From the NCBI GenBank assembly GCA_004297465.1, contig SCUB01000010.1:1-64000 (forward strand): DNA of 64,000 nucleotides, written 5' to 3'. This DNA comes from Xanthobacteraceae bacterium (lineage in GTDB: Bacteria; Pseudomonadota; Alphaproteobacteria; Rhizobiales; Xanthobacteraceae). Positions 26,276 to 36,043 of the stretch are shown here, in pieces (the first letter of the stretch is position 1; the number at the start of each line of letters is the position of its first letter). Made by a program: the position numbers and the translations under genes. Below the pieces are notes generated by a model. That model saw nothing but the letters and a program-made list of their open reading frames with translations, had not been told where the DNA came from and ran no database searches.

Positions 26276-27507
26276 ACCTCACGCTGCATATCGCACTGAC
26301 CCATGTGCGCAACCGCGCCCGGCAGACCCTGGTGGCCATGGCCGGCGTCGCCACCGGCGTCGGCTTCTCGATCATGATGGCGGCGCTGATGCAGGGCTCG
26401 CAGGAGGACTTCATCAAGACGCTGGTCGACGCGTTGCCCCATATCGCGATTTCCGACGACCTGCGCGAACCGACCCTGCAACCCGCCGACACCGCCTACG
26501 CCGCCGCCGAAATCCACGGCCTCACTCCCAATGTGCGCCGCCGCGGCATCAAGAACCCGATGGCGACCATCGACGCGCTGCGAAGCTGGGTGCCGGGCGC
26601 GCTCACGCCCTCGGTGCAGTCCAAGGCCATCATCCGCTTCGCCGGCCGCAACCGCTCGGTCTCGATCATCGGCATCGAGCCGCGCAGCGAGGCCACCGTC
26701 TCGAACCTGGCCGTGAAGATGCGGCAGGGCACGCTCGCCTCGCTCTACCGCGCCAACAACGCCATCATCCTCGGCGACCGTCTGGCCGAGAAGCTCGGCG
26801 CCCGCATCAACTCGAATGTGACGCTGGCGACCACCGGCGACGTCAACCTCACCGCCACGGTGGTCGGAATGTTCCATTCCGGCTTTCGCATGACCGACGA
26901 AAACAGCGGCTACGTGCTCCTGAAGACCGCGCAGATCCTGGAAAACCAGACCGGCCTCGTCAACGAGATCCGCGTGCGCACCAACGACCCGATGGCGGCG
27001 CGGCTGATCGCCGAGCGCATCGGCGCCGAGACCGGCTACAAGTCGATCTCGTGGCAGGAATCGCAGGAAGACCTGCTGTCCACCATCCAGATCCGCAACA
27101 TCCTGATGTACACCATCGTCGGCGCCATCCTGCTGGTGGCGAGCTTCGGCACCTACAACATCATCTCGACCATCACCCACGAGAAGACCCGCGACATCGC
27201 CATCATGAAGTCGCTCGGCCTGCGGTCGCAGACGGTGCGGCGCATTTTCCTCATCGAGGCGCTGATCATCGGGCTGGCCGGCGCGATGATCGGCTGGGTG
27301 CTCGGCTACCTGCTGTGCCGCGGCCTGGGCTCGCTGGAATTCAAGACGCCGTTCTCCGATTCCAACCGCATGGCGATCTCCTATTCGTGGGTGCATTACG
27401 GCCTCGCCACCGCCATCGCGCTCATCTCCAGCCTGGTCGCCGGCTATCTGCCGGCACGCAAGGCGGCGCGGCTGCACCCGGTCGACATCATCCGGGGCGC
27501 GACATGA
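26272..27507 (+). CDS. ABC transporter permease, MacB/FtsX type
   Basis: This is a 411-residue permease. One span lies near the N-terminus (VAMAGVATGVGFSIMMAAL), then a periplasmic MacB-PCD-like domain of about 230 residues, then three spans at the C-terminus with ILLVASFGTYNIISTI and the coupling sequence KTRDIAIMKSLGLRSQTV. This layout fits mechanotransmission exporters for lipoproteins, peptides or antibiotics. It starts with GTG at 26272 overlapping the adaptor's stop (GTGA) and ends in ATGA with the ATPase. The substrate is unknown; DevBCA-like glycolipid exporters have the same three-gene set. Confidence 0.9.
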   Translation: MNLTLHIALTHVRNRARQTLVAMAGVATGVGFSIMMAALMQGSQEDFIKTLVDALPHIAISDDLREPTLQPADTAYAAAEIHGLTPNVRRRGIKNPMATIDALRSWVPGALTPSVQSKAIIRFAGRNRSVSIIGIEPRSEATVSNLAVKMRQGTLASLYRANNAIILGDRLAEKLGARINSNVTLATTGDVNLTATVVGMFHSGFRMTDENSGYVLLKTAQILENQTGLVNEIRVRTNDPMAARLIAERIGAETGYKSISWQESQEDLLSTIQIRNILMYTIVGAILLVASFGTYNIISTITHEKTRDIAIMKSLGLRSQTVRRIFLIEALIIGLAGAMIGWVLGYLLCRGLGSLEFKTPFSDSNRMAISYSWVHYGLATAIALISSLVAGYLPARKAARLHPVDIIRGAT

Positions 27508-28220
27508 GCGGCCGGGACGGCATGCGCGCGCCGCTGATCGAGGCCCGCCATGTCAGCCGCGTGCTGCGCGAGACCGTGCCGGTGACGCTGGTGCGCGACA
27601 TCACGCTGGCCATCGGCGAGCGGGAATTCGTCGCCATCACCGGGCCGTCGGGATCGGGCAAGTCCTCGCTATTGTATCTGCTCGGCCTGCTCGACCTGCC
27701 GAGCGAGGGCGAGGTGCTGATCGAGGGCCGCTCCACCGCCCACATGGACGACGACGAGCGCGCCGCGGTGCGCCTTGCCCGGCTCGGCTTCGTGTTCCAG
27801 TTCCATTTCCTGCTGCCGGAATTCACCATCACCGAGAACGTGGCGCTGCCGATGCGCGCGCTCGGCCGCCTGACGGAGGCGGAGATCACCGCCCGCGCCG
27901 AAGAGCTCCTCGCCTCGCTCGGGCTGGCCGACCATCGCGCCAAGACCCCCGACGGACTGTCCGGCGGCCAGCGCCAGCGCGTGGCGGTGGCGCGCGCGCT
28001 CGCCAACGACCCGCTGGTGATCCTCGCCGACGAACCGACCGGCAACCTCGATTCCAAATCCACCGCACAGGTGTTCGCCATCCTGCGCGATCTCGTCGAC
28101 CAGCACGGCAAGACCGTGGTGGCGGTGACCCACGATCTCAACCTTGCCGCCCGGATGGACCGCCGCATCGAGATCGTCGACGGCGCCATCGCCTCCGATC
28201 TTCGCGCCGAGCCGGCCTGA
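27504..28220 (+). CDS. ABC transporter ATP-binding protein, LolD/MacB type
   Basis: This is a 238-residue ATPase of the exporter encoded just upstream. Walker A GPSGSGKS is at 47-54, the signature LSGGQ at 152-156, Walker B LVILADEP at 171-178, and the switch His lies in AVTHDLNLA. The phrase FVFQFHFLLPEFTITENV is typical of the LolD/MacB subfamily. No outer-membrane channel gene is adjacent, so the complex must borrow a TolC-like partner or work without one. Confidence 0.92.
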   Translation: MSGRDGMRAPLIEARHVSRVLRETVPVTLVRDITLAIGEREFVAITGPSGSGKSSLLYLLGLLDLPSEGEVLIEGRSTAHMDDDERAAVRLARLGFVFQFHFLLPEFTITENVALPMRALGRLTEAEITARAEELLASLGLADHRAKTPDGLSGGQRQRVAVARALANDPLVILADEPTGNLDSKSTAQVFAILRDLVDQHGKTVVAVTHDLNLAARMDRRIEIVDGAIASDLRAEPA

Positions 28221-28344
28221 TCCGGTCGCGACGGCCGGCCTGATGTTGAAAAACCACGCCCGCCGCTTTTCGAAAAATAACGCTGCCATTTCGAACCGGC
28301 ATTGATGCTAGAGTGCTGGGTGCGCCGGCGCGGGGTGGAGCTTC

Positions 28345-29724
28345 ATGGTTCGGATTTCGACGATCTTCATCGCCATCAGCATGGTTGTGATCGCCGCCTC
28401 GCTGGGGGTCGCCACGCATTACCTGATCGGCCTCAATGGTGCCGAATCGGCCATCGTCGCGCTGGCGGCGCTGACATTCCTGGTGCTTTACAACGCGGTC
28501 TCGATGCGGCTGCGCGACCGCACCGACGTCGGCGGCCAGATCGCCGACCTGTCGCGCGGCACCGCCGACCTCGCCCGCCAGGTCGCGGAATTCGGCCGCC
28601 GCCTCGCCTATGCCGAAAGCCGGCTGGTCGGACTCGACGCCGACGCCCGCAAGCGGGTCGAGCCATTGGCGGCCGAGATCGTCGAACTGGGCGCGCTGGT
28701 CAGACAGCTCGCGGTCGCCGTGGCCGCGCAGGACGAGGCGCGGGAGACCGCCGCGTCCGCGATCCCGGCGCCGGACAGCGCCGCCGTTCCCGCCATCTCC
28801 GTTGCGCCGGCCGCGCCCGCCGCGGCGCCGCAACCGGCCGTATCCGCCGCCCGACTGGCCGCCACGCTGACGCAGGCCCTCGAAGCCAACCGCGTCGAGC
28901 TTTACGTGCAGCCGCTGGTCACGCTGCCGCAGCGCAAGGTGCGCTATTATGAGGCGGTGGCGCGAGTGCGCGACGAGGCCGGCACCGTGATCGCCGCCGC
29001 CGACTTCATCGACGCCGCCGACCAGGCCGGCCTGATGCCGCGCATCGATCATGTCGTGCTGTTTCGCTGTGTCCAGGTGCTGCGCCGCCTGATGCTCAAG
29101 AACAAGGACATCGGCCTGTTCTGCAACATCGCCGCCGCGACCCTGAGCGATCCCGTCATCTTCGCCCAGTGCCTGGAGTTCCTCGACGCCAACCGCGCGC
29201 TGGCGCCGGCCCTGGTGCTCGAATTCAGGCAGGACACGCTGCGCCATCTCGACCCGGTCGAGAGCGAGCATCTCGCCGCCCTGGTGCAGCGCGGCTACCG
29301 GCTCTCCGTCGATCACGTCGCCGATCTGCAGATCGAGCCGCGCGAGCTCGCCGACCGCGGCGTCCGCTTCCTCAAGGTGCCGGCCAAGCTGCTGCTCGAC
29401 GAGCGCGGCGCCGAGGCGGCCAACATCCACCCCGCCGATCTCTCCGACCTGCTCGGCCGGTTCGGCATCGACCTGGTGGCGGAGAAGATCGAGGGCGAGC
29501 GCGCGGTGGTCGACCTTCTCGACTACGACGTGCACTACGGCCAGGGCTTCCTGTTCGCGCCGCCCCGCCCGCTGCGCCAGGACAACGCCACCGCCGCGCC
29601 GCCCCCGGACGCGCCGCCCGAGCCCCGGCGCGAGGCGGCTACGCCCGTTTCCGAACCGGCCGCGCGCGGCGCCATCGCGCTCGCGGCGCTGGCCCGGCGC
29701 ACCGCCACCACCGGCCCCGTCTGA
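28345..29724 (+). CDS. Membrane-anchored degenerate EAL protein, TipF-like
   Basis: This is a 459-residue protein. Two membrane spans (about 5-27 and 34-53) are followed by a coiled coil (about 60-130), an Ala/Pro linker (140-168) and an EAL-like domain (170-400). The EAL motif is EAV at 203-205 and the usual DDFG metal site is D323-H324 (VDHVAD), so phosphodiesterase activity is doubtful. Glu293 (VLEFRQ) and Lys344 are kept, which could allow c-di-GMP binding. The architecture matches Caulobacter TipF, a c-di-GMP receptor that places the flagellum. No flagellar genes are adjacent, so TipF is an inference. Confidence 0.8.
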   Translation: MVRISTIFIAISMVVIAASLGVATHYLIGLNGAESAIVALAALTFLVLYNAVSMRLRDRTDVGGQIADLSRGTADLARQVAEFGRRLAYAESRLVGLDADARKRVEPLAAEIVELGALVRQLAVAVAAQDEARETAASAIPAPDSAAVPAISVAPAAPAAAPQPAVSAARLAATLTQALEANRVELYVQPLVTLPQRKVRYYEAVARVRDEAGTVIAAADFIDAADQAGLMPRIDHVVLFRCVQVLRRLMLKNKDIGLFCNIAAATLSDPVIFAQCLEFLDANRALAPALVLEFRQDTLRHLDPVESEHLAALVQRGYRLSVDHVADLQIEPRELADRGVRFLKVPAKLLLDERGAEAANIHPADLSDLLGRFGIDLVAEKIEGERAVVDLLDYDVHYGQGFLFAPPRPLRQDNATAAPPPDAPPEPRREAATPVSEPAARGAIALAALARRTATTGPV

Positions 29725-29763
29725 CGGCTTCTCCCGGCCGCGCGCTCATATAGACTTGAACCC

Positions 29764-30624
29764 ATGGTCCGCTTTCTCGATCACCTGCGCGAGCTCAGCG
29801 CCTCCTTCGACGTGCTGCTGTGCGACGTGTGGGGCGTCATCCATAACGGCGTCGCCGCGTTCCCGGAACCCTGCGAGGCGTTGGCGCGGTTCCGCGCCGG
29901 CGGCGGCACCGTGGTGCTGATCACCAACGCGCCGCGGCCCGCCGCCTCGGTCGAACAGCAGCTCAGGCGGCTTCACATCGGCAGCGACGTCTATGACGCC
30001 ATCGCGACTTCTGGCGACGTGACGCGCCATTTCATCGCCGACCACGCCGGCAAGGCCGCGTTCCATCTCGGACCGCCGCGCGACCAGCCGCTGTTCGACG
30101 ACCTCGACGTCGCCTTCGCCGCCGAAGCCGGGGAGGCCGACTACATCATCTGCACCGGGCTGTTCGACGACGAGACCGAGACTCCGGAGACCTATCGCGC
30201 GCTGCTGGAAGACGCGCGGGCGCGCAACCTCGCCATGGTCTGCGCCAATCCCGACCTCGTGGTCGAGCGCGGTCACAAGCTGATCTACTGCGCGGGCGCG
30301 CTGGCCGAGCTCTACCGCACGCTCGGCGGCGACGTCACCTTCGGCGGCAAGCCGCACGCGCCGATCTACGAACAGGCGCTGGCGCAGGCGGCCGAACGGC
30401 GCGGCGCGCCGGTTGCGCGCGAGCGCGTGCTGGCGATCGGCGATTCGGTGCGCACCGACCTGGCGGGCGCCAACAATTTCGGCGTGGCCTGCCTGTTCGT
30501 CAGCGCCGGCATCCACGCCAGCGAGGTGGGAGCCCGCGACAATCCGGACGCGGCGGCGCTGCGCACGCTGTTTTCGCAGGCGAGCCGGCCGCCGCTGGGC
30601 GTAACGCGCAAACTGCGCTGGTGA
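29764..30624 (+). CDS. HAD-superfamily phosphatase (TIGR01459 type, NagD-like)
   Basis: This is a 286-residue HAD hydrolase with a C2-type cap. The first motif is CDVWGVIHNG with nucleophile Asp21 and Trp at the usual second-Asp position. Motif II is LITNAPRP and the C-terminal motif GDSVRTDLAGANNFG. The DVWGV variant marks the alphaproteobacterial TIGR01459 subgroup. The substrate is unknown; relatives act on sugar phosphates or nucleotides. In many Hyphomicrobiales it sits near ribF, as here, with only the orphan cheY between. Confidence 0.88.
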   Translation: MVRFLDHLRELSASFDVLLCDVWGVIHNGVAAFPEPCEALARFRAGGGTVVLITNAPRPAASVEQQLRRLHIGSDVYDAIATSGDVTRHFIADHAGKAAFHLGPPRDQPLFDDLDVAFAAEAGEADYIICTGLFDDETETPETYRALLEDARARNLAMVCANPDLVVERGHKLIYCAGALAELYRTLGGDVTFGGKPHAPIYEQALAQAAERRGAPVARERVLAIGDSVRTDLAGANNFGVACLFVSAGIHASEVGARDNPDAAALRTLFSQASRPPLGVTRKLRW

Positions 30625-30661
30625 AATATCGGCGCGGCCCAGAACGTCGCCGGCCGCCGTG

Positions 30662-31042
30662 TCAGGCGAACACCGCCTCGATCTTGGTCTTGAGGGTGGC
30701 CGCGTTGAACGGCTTGACGATGTAGTTGCTGACGCCGGCCTTCTTCGCCGCGATGACGTTCTCGGTCTTGGACTCGGCGGTGACCATGATGAACGGCATC
30801 TTGGCCAGGTTGGGATCGGCGCGCACTTCCTTGAGCAGGTCGAACCCGGTCATCGGCTCCATGTTCCAGTCCGAGATCACCAGGCCGTATTTCTTCGAGC
30901 GCATCTTCTCCAGCGCGGCCGAACCGTCGGTGGCGTCGTCGATGTCCTCGAAGCCGAGCTGCTTGAGCAGATTGCGGATGATGCGGATCATGGTGTTGTA
31001 ATCGTCCACCACCAGCACCGGCATCGACAGATTGACGTTCAT
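30662..31042 (-). CDS. CheY-like single-domain response regulator
   Basis: This is a 126-residue receiver without an output domain. Acidic Asp13 and Asp14, phospho-acceptor Asp58 (ISDWNMEPMTG), Thr88 and Lys110 are all in place. The sequence around Asp58 is the version seen in true chemotaxis CheY proteins. No che operon is in the window. A receptor pair lies 20 kb away at 50.7-52.6 kb, so this may be an orphan CheY serving a distant motor or kinase. It is convergent with the HAD gene. Confidence 0.9.
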   Translation of the reverse strand: MNVNLSMPVLVVDDYNTMIRIIRNLLKQLGFEDIDDATDGSAALEKMRSKKYGLVISDWNMEPMTGFDLLKEVRADPNLAKMPFIMVTAESKTENVIAAKKAGVSNYIVKPFNAATLKTKIEAVFA

Positions 31043-31382
31043 TTTGCCCCTACTCCTTACGCACCGAGGCCGCTCCCATCCCCGCCTGGCGGCGGGTCCG
31101 GCGGCAGGGCGCCCCTTCTGGTCACCGCGACGCGCGATCAGGCCACGATAGCTCGGGCCCTGCTATTCACGTGCTGGCAGCGACCACCGTTAGCATTGCC
31201 CCTTAAACAGCCCGTTAATCGCATGGCTCACATGCCAGCACGACGGACGGTTTTGTACCGGGCGGACGGCTCCCGGCGGGCCTTGCGGCCGGGCGGTTGC
31301 GACTTGCGGTTGCAAAGCCTGCTTGACTTTGGCCGCGTCCGGCCGTCACCGTCGCCGCCGATCCTAACTTTCATCCCCTCGA
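31043..31382. other. 340-base divergent intergenic region between cheY-like gene and ribF
   Basis: No gene is supported here. It should carry the promoters of the divergent cheY-like gene and ribF. A TTGACT at 31323-31328 could be a -35 box for ribF, but no good -10 follows at 16-18 bases. The hexamers TTAA at 31202 and 31215 are too far apart for a CtrA box. No FMN-riboswitch-like conserved sequence is seen. Confidence 0.4.
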
Positions 31383-32357
31383 ATGCCCGCTGACTTCGAC
31401 ATCATCCGCGACACCACGCCGGCCGCCGCGATCCGCCGCGGCCTGGTGCTGGCGATCGGCAATTTCGACGGCGTCCACCGCGGCCATCGCGCGGTGATCG
31501 CAGCCGCCCGGGAGATGGCGCGGCGGCTTGGCCGGCCGGCTTATTCGCTTACCTTCGAGCCGCATCCGCGTGACTATTTCAATCCCGACAGCCGGCAGTT
31601 CCGCCTCTCCGGCGAGCGCGACAAACTGCGGCTGCTGGCCGGAACCGGCCTCGACGGGGCCGTGGTCATGACGTTCGACGCCACCCGCGCCGCCACAACC
31701 GCGCAGGATTTCATTAACCAGGATCTTATCGGACGGCTCGGCGCCGCCGGCGTCGTCGCCGGTTACGACTTCCACTTCGGCAAAAGCCGCGCCGGCACTC
31801 CGGCTTTCCTCGAGGCCGAAGGCAGGCGGCTCGGCTTTTCCGTGCATATCGAGCCGCGCCGCCAGGCCGACGGCCTCGCCGTGTCGTCGGGCGTGGTGCG
31901 CGACGCACTGGTCGCCGGCGATGTCGGTCTCGCCGCCACGCTGCTCGGCGGTCCATGGTTCGTCAGCGGCGAGGTGGTGCACGGCGCCAAGCGCGGCCGC
32001 GACCTCGGCTACCCCACCGCCAACATCGCGCTCGATCCGGCCTGCGGCCTCGCCCACGGCGTTTACGCGGTGCGGGTCGGACGCGGGGCCGAACGCTTCG
32101 AGGGCGTCGCCAATTTCGGCCGCCGGCCGATGTTCGACAACGGCCCGCCGCTCCTGGAAATCCACCTGTTCGATTTCGCCGGCGACCTCTACGGCGCCGC
32201 CCTCGACGTCGCCTTCATCGCCTTCCTGCGCGCGGAGGCGAGCTTCGCCGGCGTCGACGCCCTGATCCGGCAGATGGACGCCGACAGCGGCCGGGCGCGG
32301 ACCGCGCTGGCCGCGTCGCAGGGCGCCTTTCCGTTGCTGGGAGAGCTGCCCGGATAG
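31383..32357 (+). CDS. ribF: Bifunctional riboflavin kinase/FAD synthetase
   Basis: Phosphorylates riboflavin to FMN and adenylylates FMN to FAD. It has 324 residues. The N-terminal nucleotidyltransferase domain has GNFDGVHRGH at 26-35 and EPHPRDYF. The C-terminal kinase domain has GRDLGYPTANI and the flavin-binding GVANFGRRPMFD. Length and order of domains are standard. ileS and lspA follow on the same strand, an order (ribF-ileS-lspA) widely kept in proteobacteria. Confidence 0.96.
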   Translation: MPADFDIIRDTTPAAAIRRGLVLAIGNFDGVHRGHRAVIAAAREMARRLGRPAYSLTFEPHPRDYFNPDSRQFRLSGERDKLRLLAGTGLDGAVVMTFDATRAATTAQDFINQDLIGRLGAAGVVAGYDFHFGKSRAGTPAFLEAEGRRLGFSVHIEPRRQADGLAVSSGVVRDALVAGDVGLAATLLGGPWFVSGEVVHGAKRGRDLGYPTANIALDPACGLAHGVYAVRVGRGAERFEGVANFGRRPMFDNGPPLLEIHLFDFAGDLYGAALDVAFIAFLRAEASFAGVDALIRQMDADSGRARTALAASQGAFPLLGELPG

Positions 32358-32404
32358 CGGTTCCGGGCGTTGCTGGGTTCAAGCGGTCCTGCTAACAACC
32401 CGCC

Positions 32405-35400
32405 ATGACCGAAAAAGCCGCCAAACCCGCCGCCGCCGACTATTCCAAGACCCTGTTCCTGCCGCAGACGGAGTTCCCGATGCGCGCCGGTCTGCCGCAG
32501 CGCGAGCCGGACATTCTGGCGCGCTGGGCCCGGATCGGCCTCTACGGCCGGCTGCGCGAGGCCGCGAGCGGCCGCACCAAGTTCGTGCTGCATGACGGCC
32601 CGCCCTACGCCAACGGCAACATCCACATCGGGCATGCGCTCAACAAGGTCCTCAAGGATGTCGTGACGCGCAGCCAGCAGATGCTCGGCTTCGACTCCAA
32701 TTACGTGCCGGGCTGGGACTGCCACGGCCTGCCGATCGAATGGAAGATCGAGGAGGAGTACCGCGCCAGGGGCAAGAACAAGGACGCGGTGCCGGTCAAC
32801 GAGTTCCGCCGCGAATGCCGCGCCTTCGCGCAGAAGTGGATCGACGTGCAGCGCGAGGAGTTCAAGCGGCTCGGCGTCGAGGGCGACTGGGCCAACCCCT
32901 ACACCACCATGGCGTTCGCCGCCGAGGCGCAGATCGCGCGCGAACTGATGAAGTTCGCCGCCAACGGCACGCTCTATCGCGGCTCCAAGCCGGTGATGTG
33001 GTCGGTGGTCGAGAAGACCGCGCTGGCGGAAGCCGAGGTCGAGTACGAGGACTACACCTCGGACACCGTGTGGGTGAAGTTTCCGGTGGTGGAAGCCGCC
33101 TTCGACAGCGCAAAAGATCCCGGCCTCGCCGCCGCATTCGACGCGGTGTCCTCGGCCTCCGTCGTGATCTGGACCACGACGCCGTGGACGCTGCCCGGCA
33201 ACCGCGCCATCAGCTTCTCGTCGCGCGTCGCTTACGGCCTCTACAAGGTCACCGACGCACCGGCCGACAACTGGGCGAAAACCGGCGACCTCATGATCCT
33301 CGCCGACGCGCTCGCCGAAGCCGTGTTCAAGCAGGCGCGCGTCGCCGCGTTCGAGAAGGTCGCCGCGATCTCCACCGGCGTGCTCCGGCACATGGTCTGC
33401 GCCCATCCGCTCAAAGGCCTCGCCGGCGGCTATGAATTCGCCGTGCCGCTGCTCGACGGCGAGCACGTCACCGCCGACACCGGCACCGGCTTCGTCCACA
33501 CCGCGCCGAGCCATGGCCGCGAGGACTTCGACATCTGGACCGCGCATGCGCGCGAACTGACCGCGCATGGCATTTCCACCACCATCCCCTACACCGTCGA
33601 CGGCGACGGCTTCTTCACCGACCAGGCGCCCGGCTTCGGCCCGCGCGACACCTCCGGCAAGCCCAACCGCGTCATCACCGCCAAGGGCGACAAGGGCGAC
33701 GCCAACGACGCCGTCATCAAGGCGCTCACTGAGCGCGGCGCGCTGATCGCGCGTGGGCGTCTGAAGCATCAGTATCCGCATTCGTGGCGCTCGAAGAAGC
33801 CGGTGATCTTCCGCAACACGCCGCAATGGTTCATCGCGATGGACCAGGACATCGCCGGGTTCGGCAAGACCCTGCGCGCCATCGCGCTCAGCGAAATCAG
33901 GAACACCCGCTGGGTGCCAGCGCAGGGCGAGAACCGCATCACCGGCATGATCGAGAGCCGTCCCGACTGGGTGATCTCGCGCCAGCGCGCCTGGGGCGTG
34001 CCGATCACCGTGTTCGTGCGCGAGCAGGCCGACGGCGCGGTCGAGATCCTCAGGGACGAGACGGTCAACGCCCGCATCGCCGACGCCTTCACCACGGAAG
34101 GCGCCGACGCCTGGTACGCCGAGGGGGCGCGCGAGCGCTTCCTGGGCCCCCGCGCCGGCGAAGGCTGGCGGAAGGTCGACGACATTCTCGACGTCTGGTT
34201 CGATTCCGGCTCGACGCATGCGTTCGTGCTGGAGGACGCCATGGCGTTCCCCGGCCTGGCCGGCATCCACCGCCACCTCAACGACGGCTCGGACACGGTG
34301 ATGTACCTCGAGGGTTCGGACCAGCATCGCGGCTGGTTCCACTCCTCACTCTTGGAAAGCTGCGGCACGCGCGGAATCGCGCCCTACGACGTGGTGCTGA
34401 CCCACGGCTTCGTGCTCGACGAGCACGGCCGCAAGATGTCGAAGTCGTTCGGTAACGTGGTGGCGCCGCAGGACGTCATCAAGAACTCCGGCGCCGACAT
34501 CCTGCGCATGTGGGTGTGCGCCTCCGACTACGCCGACGACCTGCGCATCGGCCCGGAAATCCTCAAGACCACGGTCGAGACCTACCGCAAGCTACGCAAC
34601 ACGCTGCGCTGGATGCTGGGCTCGCTGGCGCATTTCAACGAGGAGGACGAGGTCGCCTACGCGCGCATGCCCGAGCTCGAACGGCTGATGCTGCACCGGC
34701 TCGCCGAACTCGACGCGCTGGTGCGTCGCGCCTATGTCGACTTCGACTACAAGCGCATCTTCGCCGCCATCACCAGCTTCATGACGTCGGACCTGTCGGC
34801 GTTCTATTTCGACATCCGCAAGGACACGCTGTACTGCGATCCCTATTCGTCGGTGGCGCGCAAGGCGGCGCTGACCGTGATCGAGCAGCTGTTCCGCTGC
34901 ACCACGGTCTGGCTGGCGCCGATGCTGTGCTTCACCGCCGAGGAAGCCTGGCAGGCACGCTATCCGAGCGAGGACGGCTCGGTGCACCTCGAAACGTTCC
35001 CCGAAACGCCGGCCGAGTGGAGCGACGAGGCGCTGGCGGCGAAGTGGCGCACCATCCGCAACGTGCGCCGGGTGGTCACGGGCGCGCTGGAAATCGCCCG
35101 CGCGCAGAAGCAGATCGGCTCCTCGCTGGAAGCCTCGCCCGTCATCCATGTCACCGACGAGGCCACCTTCGCCGCGCTCGCCGATTGCGACCTCGCGGAA
35201 ATCTGCATCACCTCCGGCGCCACCCTGACCAACGCCCCGGTGCATGGCGAGGCGTTCCGGCTCGACGACGTGCCCGGCGTCGCCGTCGAGGTGTATCTGG
35301 CCGCCGGCATCAAATGCGCGCGGTCGTGGAAGATCCTGCCCTCGGTGGGGTCCGATCCGGCCTATCCGGACGTGTCGCCGCGCGACGCCGCGGCGTTGCG

Positions 35401-35434
35401 CGAATGGGCCGCCATGGGCCGCGCGGCGGAATGA
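32405..35434 (+). CDS. ileS: Isoleucyl-tRNA synthetase
   Basis: This is a class I synthetase of 1009 residues. HIGH is at 74-77 in [10 protein letters not shown], the CP1 editing domain has [21 protein letters not shown] precedes the active site, and KMSKS is at 677-681. The C-terminal zinc site of E. coli IleRS is lost: only the first cysteine remains in KCARSWK, and the later CxxC positions read YPDVSPRD. This variant is probably normal in this group. The stop overlaps the lspA start (ATGA). Confidence 0.96.
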   Translation: MTEKAAKPAAADYSKTLFLPQTEFPMRAGLPQREPDILARWARIGLYGRLREAASGRTKFVLHDGPPYANGNIHIGHALNKVLKDVVTRSQQMLGFDSNYVPGWDCHGLPIEWKIEEEYRARGKNKDAVPVNEFRRECRAFAQKWIDVQREEFKRLGVEGDWANPYTTMAFAAEAQIARELMKFAANGTLYRGSKPVMWSVVEKTALAEAEVEYEDYTSDTVWVKFPVVEAAFDSAKDPGLAAAFDAVSSASVVIWTTTPWTLPGNRAISFSSRVAYGLYKVTDAPADNWAKTGDLMILADALAEAVFKQARVAAFEKVAAISTGVLRHMVCAHPLKGLAGGYEFAVPLLDGEHVTADTGTGFVHTAPSHGREDFDIWTAHARELTAHGISTTIPYTVDGDGFFTDQAPGFGPRDTSGKPNRVITAKGDKGDANDAVIKALTERGALIARGRLKHQYPHSWRSKKPVIFRNTPQWFIAMDQDIAGFGKTLRAIALSEIRNTRWVPAQGENRITGMIESRPDWVISRQRAWGVPITVFVREQADGAVEILRDETVNARIADAFTTEGADAWYAEGARERFLGPRAGEGWRKVDDILDVWFDSGSTHAFVLEDAMAFPGLAGIHRHLNDGSDTVMYLEGSDQHRGWFHSSLLESCGTRGIAPYDVVLTHGFVLDEHGRKMSKSFGNVVAPQDVIKNSGADILRMWVCASDYADDLRIGPEILKTTVETYRKLRNTLRWMLGSLAHFNEEDEVAYARMPELERLMLHRLAELDALVRRAYVDFDYKRIFAAITSFMTSDLSAFYFDIRKDTLYCDPYSSVARKAALTVIEQLFRCTTVWLAPMLCFTAEEAWQARYPSEDGSVHLETFPETPAEWSDEALAAKWRTIRNVRRVVTGALEIARAQKQIGSSLEASPVIHVTDEATFAALADCDLAEICITSGATLTNAPVHGEAFRLDDVPGVAVEVYLAAGIKCARSWKILPSVGSDPAYPDVSPRDAAALREWAAMGRAAE

Positions 35435-35952
35435 GCGCGTCCGCCGCCCCGGTCCGGCCCCGGCCATGGCTGATCGGCCTTGCCGCCGCGCTGGCTACCC
35501 TTGCCGCCGACCAGGCCCTCAAGCTGTGGCTCCTGTTCGCCTTTGACCTCGGCCGCCGCGGCGCGGTGACGCTGACCCCGTTCTTCGACCTGGTGCTGAC
35601 CTGGAACACCGGCATCAGCTACGGCTGGTTCCAGACCGCCAGCGTGGCCGGCCAGTGGGTGCTCACCGCCGTCAAGGTCACGGCGGTGGTGGTGCTGGCG
35701 CTGTGGCTCCTGCGCGCCGGAACACGGCTTGCGGCGCTGGGGCTCGGCCTCATCATCGGCGGGGCGATCGGCAACGGCATCGACCGGCTGGCCTATGGCG
35801 CGGTGGTCGATTTCGCCCTGTTCCACCTGCAGATCGGTGGCAAGCCCTTCAACTGGTATGTGTTTAACCTTGCGGACGCGGCCATTGTTGCCGGGGTCGG
35901 GGCCCTCCTGTATGACTCCTTTTGTGGGGATGGCGCCGCAAAAGCGCCGTGA
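35431..35952 (+). CDS. lspA: Lipoprotein signal peptidase
   Basis: Inner-membrane aspartyl protease that removes signal peptides from lipoproteins after Lgt has acted. It has 173 residues and four hydrophobic spans. [10 protein letters not shown] is at 57-66. The catalytic aspartates are Asp127 in [14 protein letters not shown] and Asp149 in YVFNLADAA. It is translationally coupled to ileS by a four-base overlap. Confidence 0.95.
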   Translation: MSASAAPVRPRPWLIGLAAALATLAADQALKLWLLFAFDLGRRGAVTLTPFFDLVLTWNTGISYGWFQTASVAGQWVLTAVKVTAVVVLALWLLRAGTRLAALGLGLIIGGAIGNGIDRLAYGAVVDFALFHLQIGGKPFNWYVFNLADAAIVAGVGALLYDSFCGDGAAKAP

Positions 35953-36043
35953 TCTCATTGGATTGGATAGCTGTTCTCTTAAGGGTTCAGGTGGCAGGCG
36001 GCGGGATCGCCCTTGCGGCGTGATGGCATTGATCCGGAACGGG

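Noticed and set aside
31043-31382. An FMN riboswitch before ribF
   Set aside because: None of the conserved RFN-element sequence blocks can be recognised, and alphaproteobacterial ribF genes are not usually controlled this way.
32189-34342. A 717-codon minus-strand frame opposite ileS
   Set aside because: Composition is typical of an antisense shadow (Val, Gly, His, Asp rich). ileS on the plus strand has all expected motifs.
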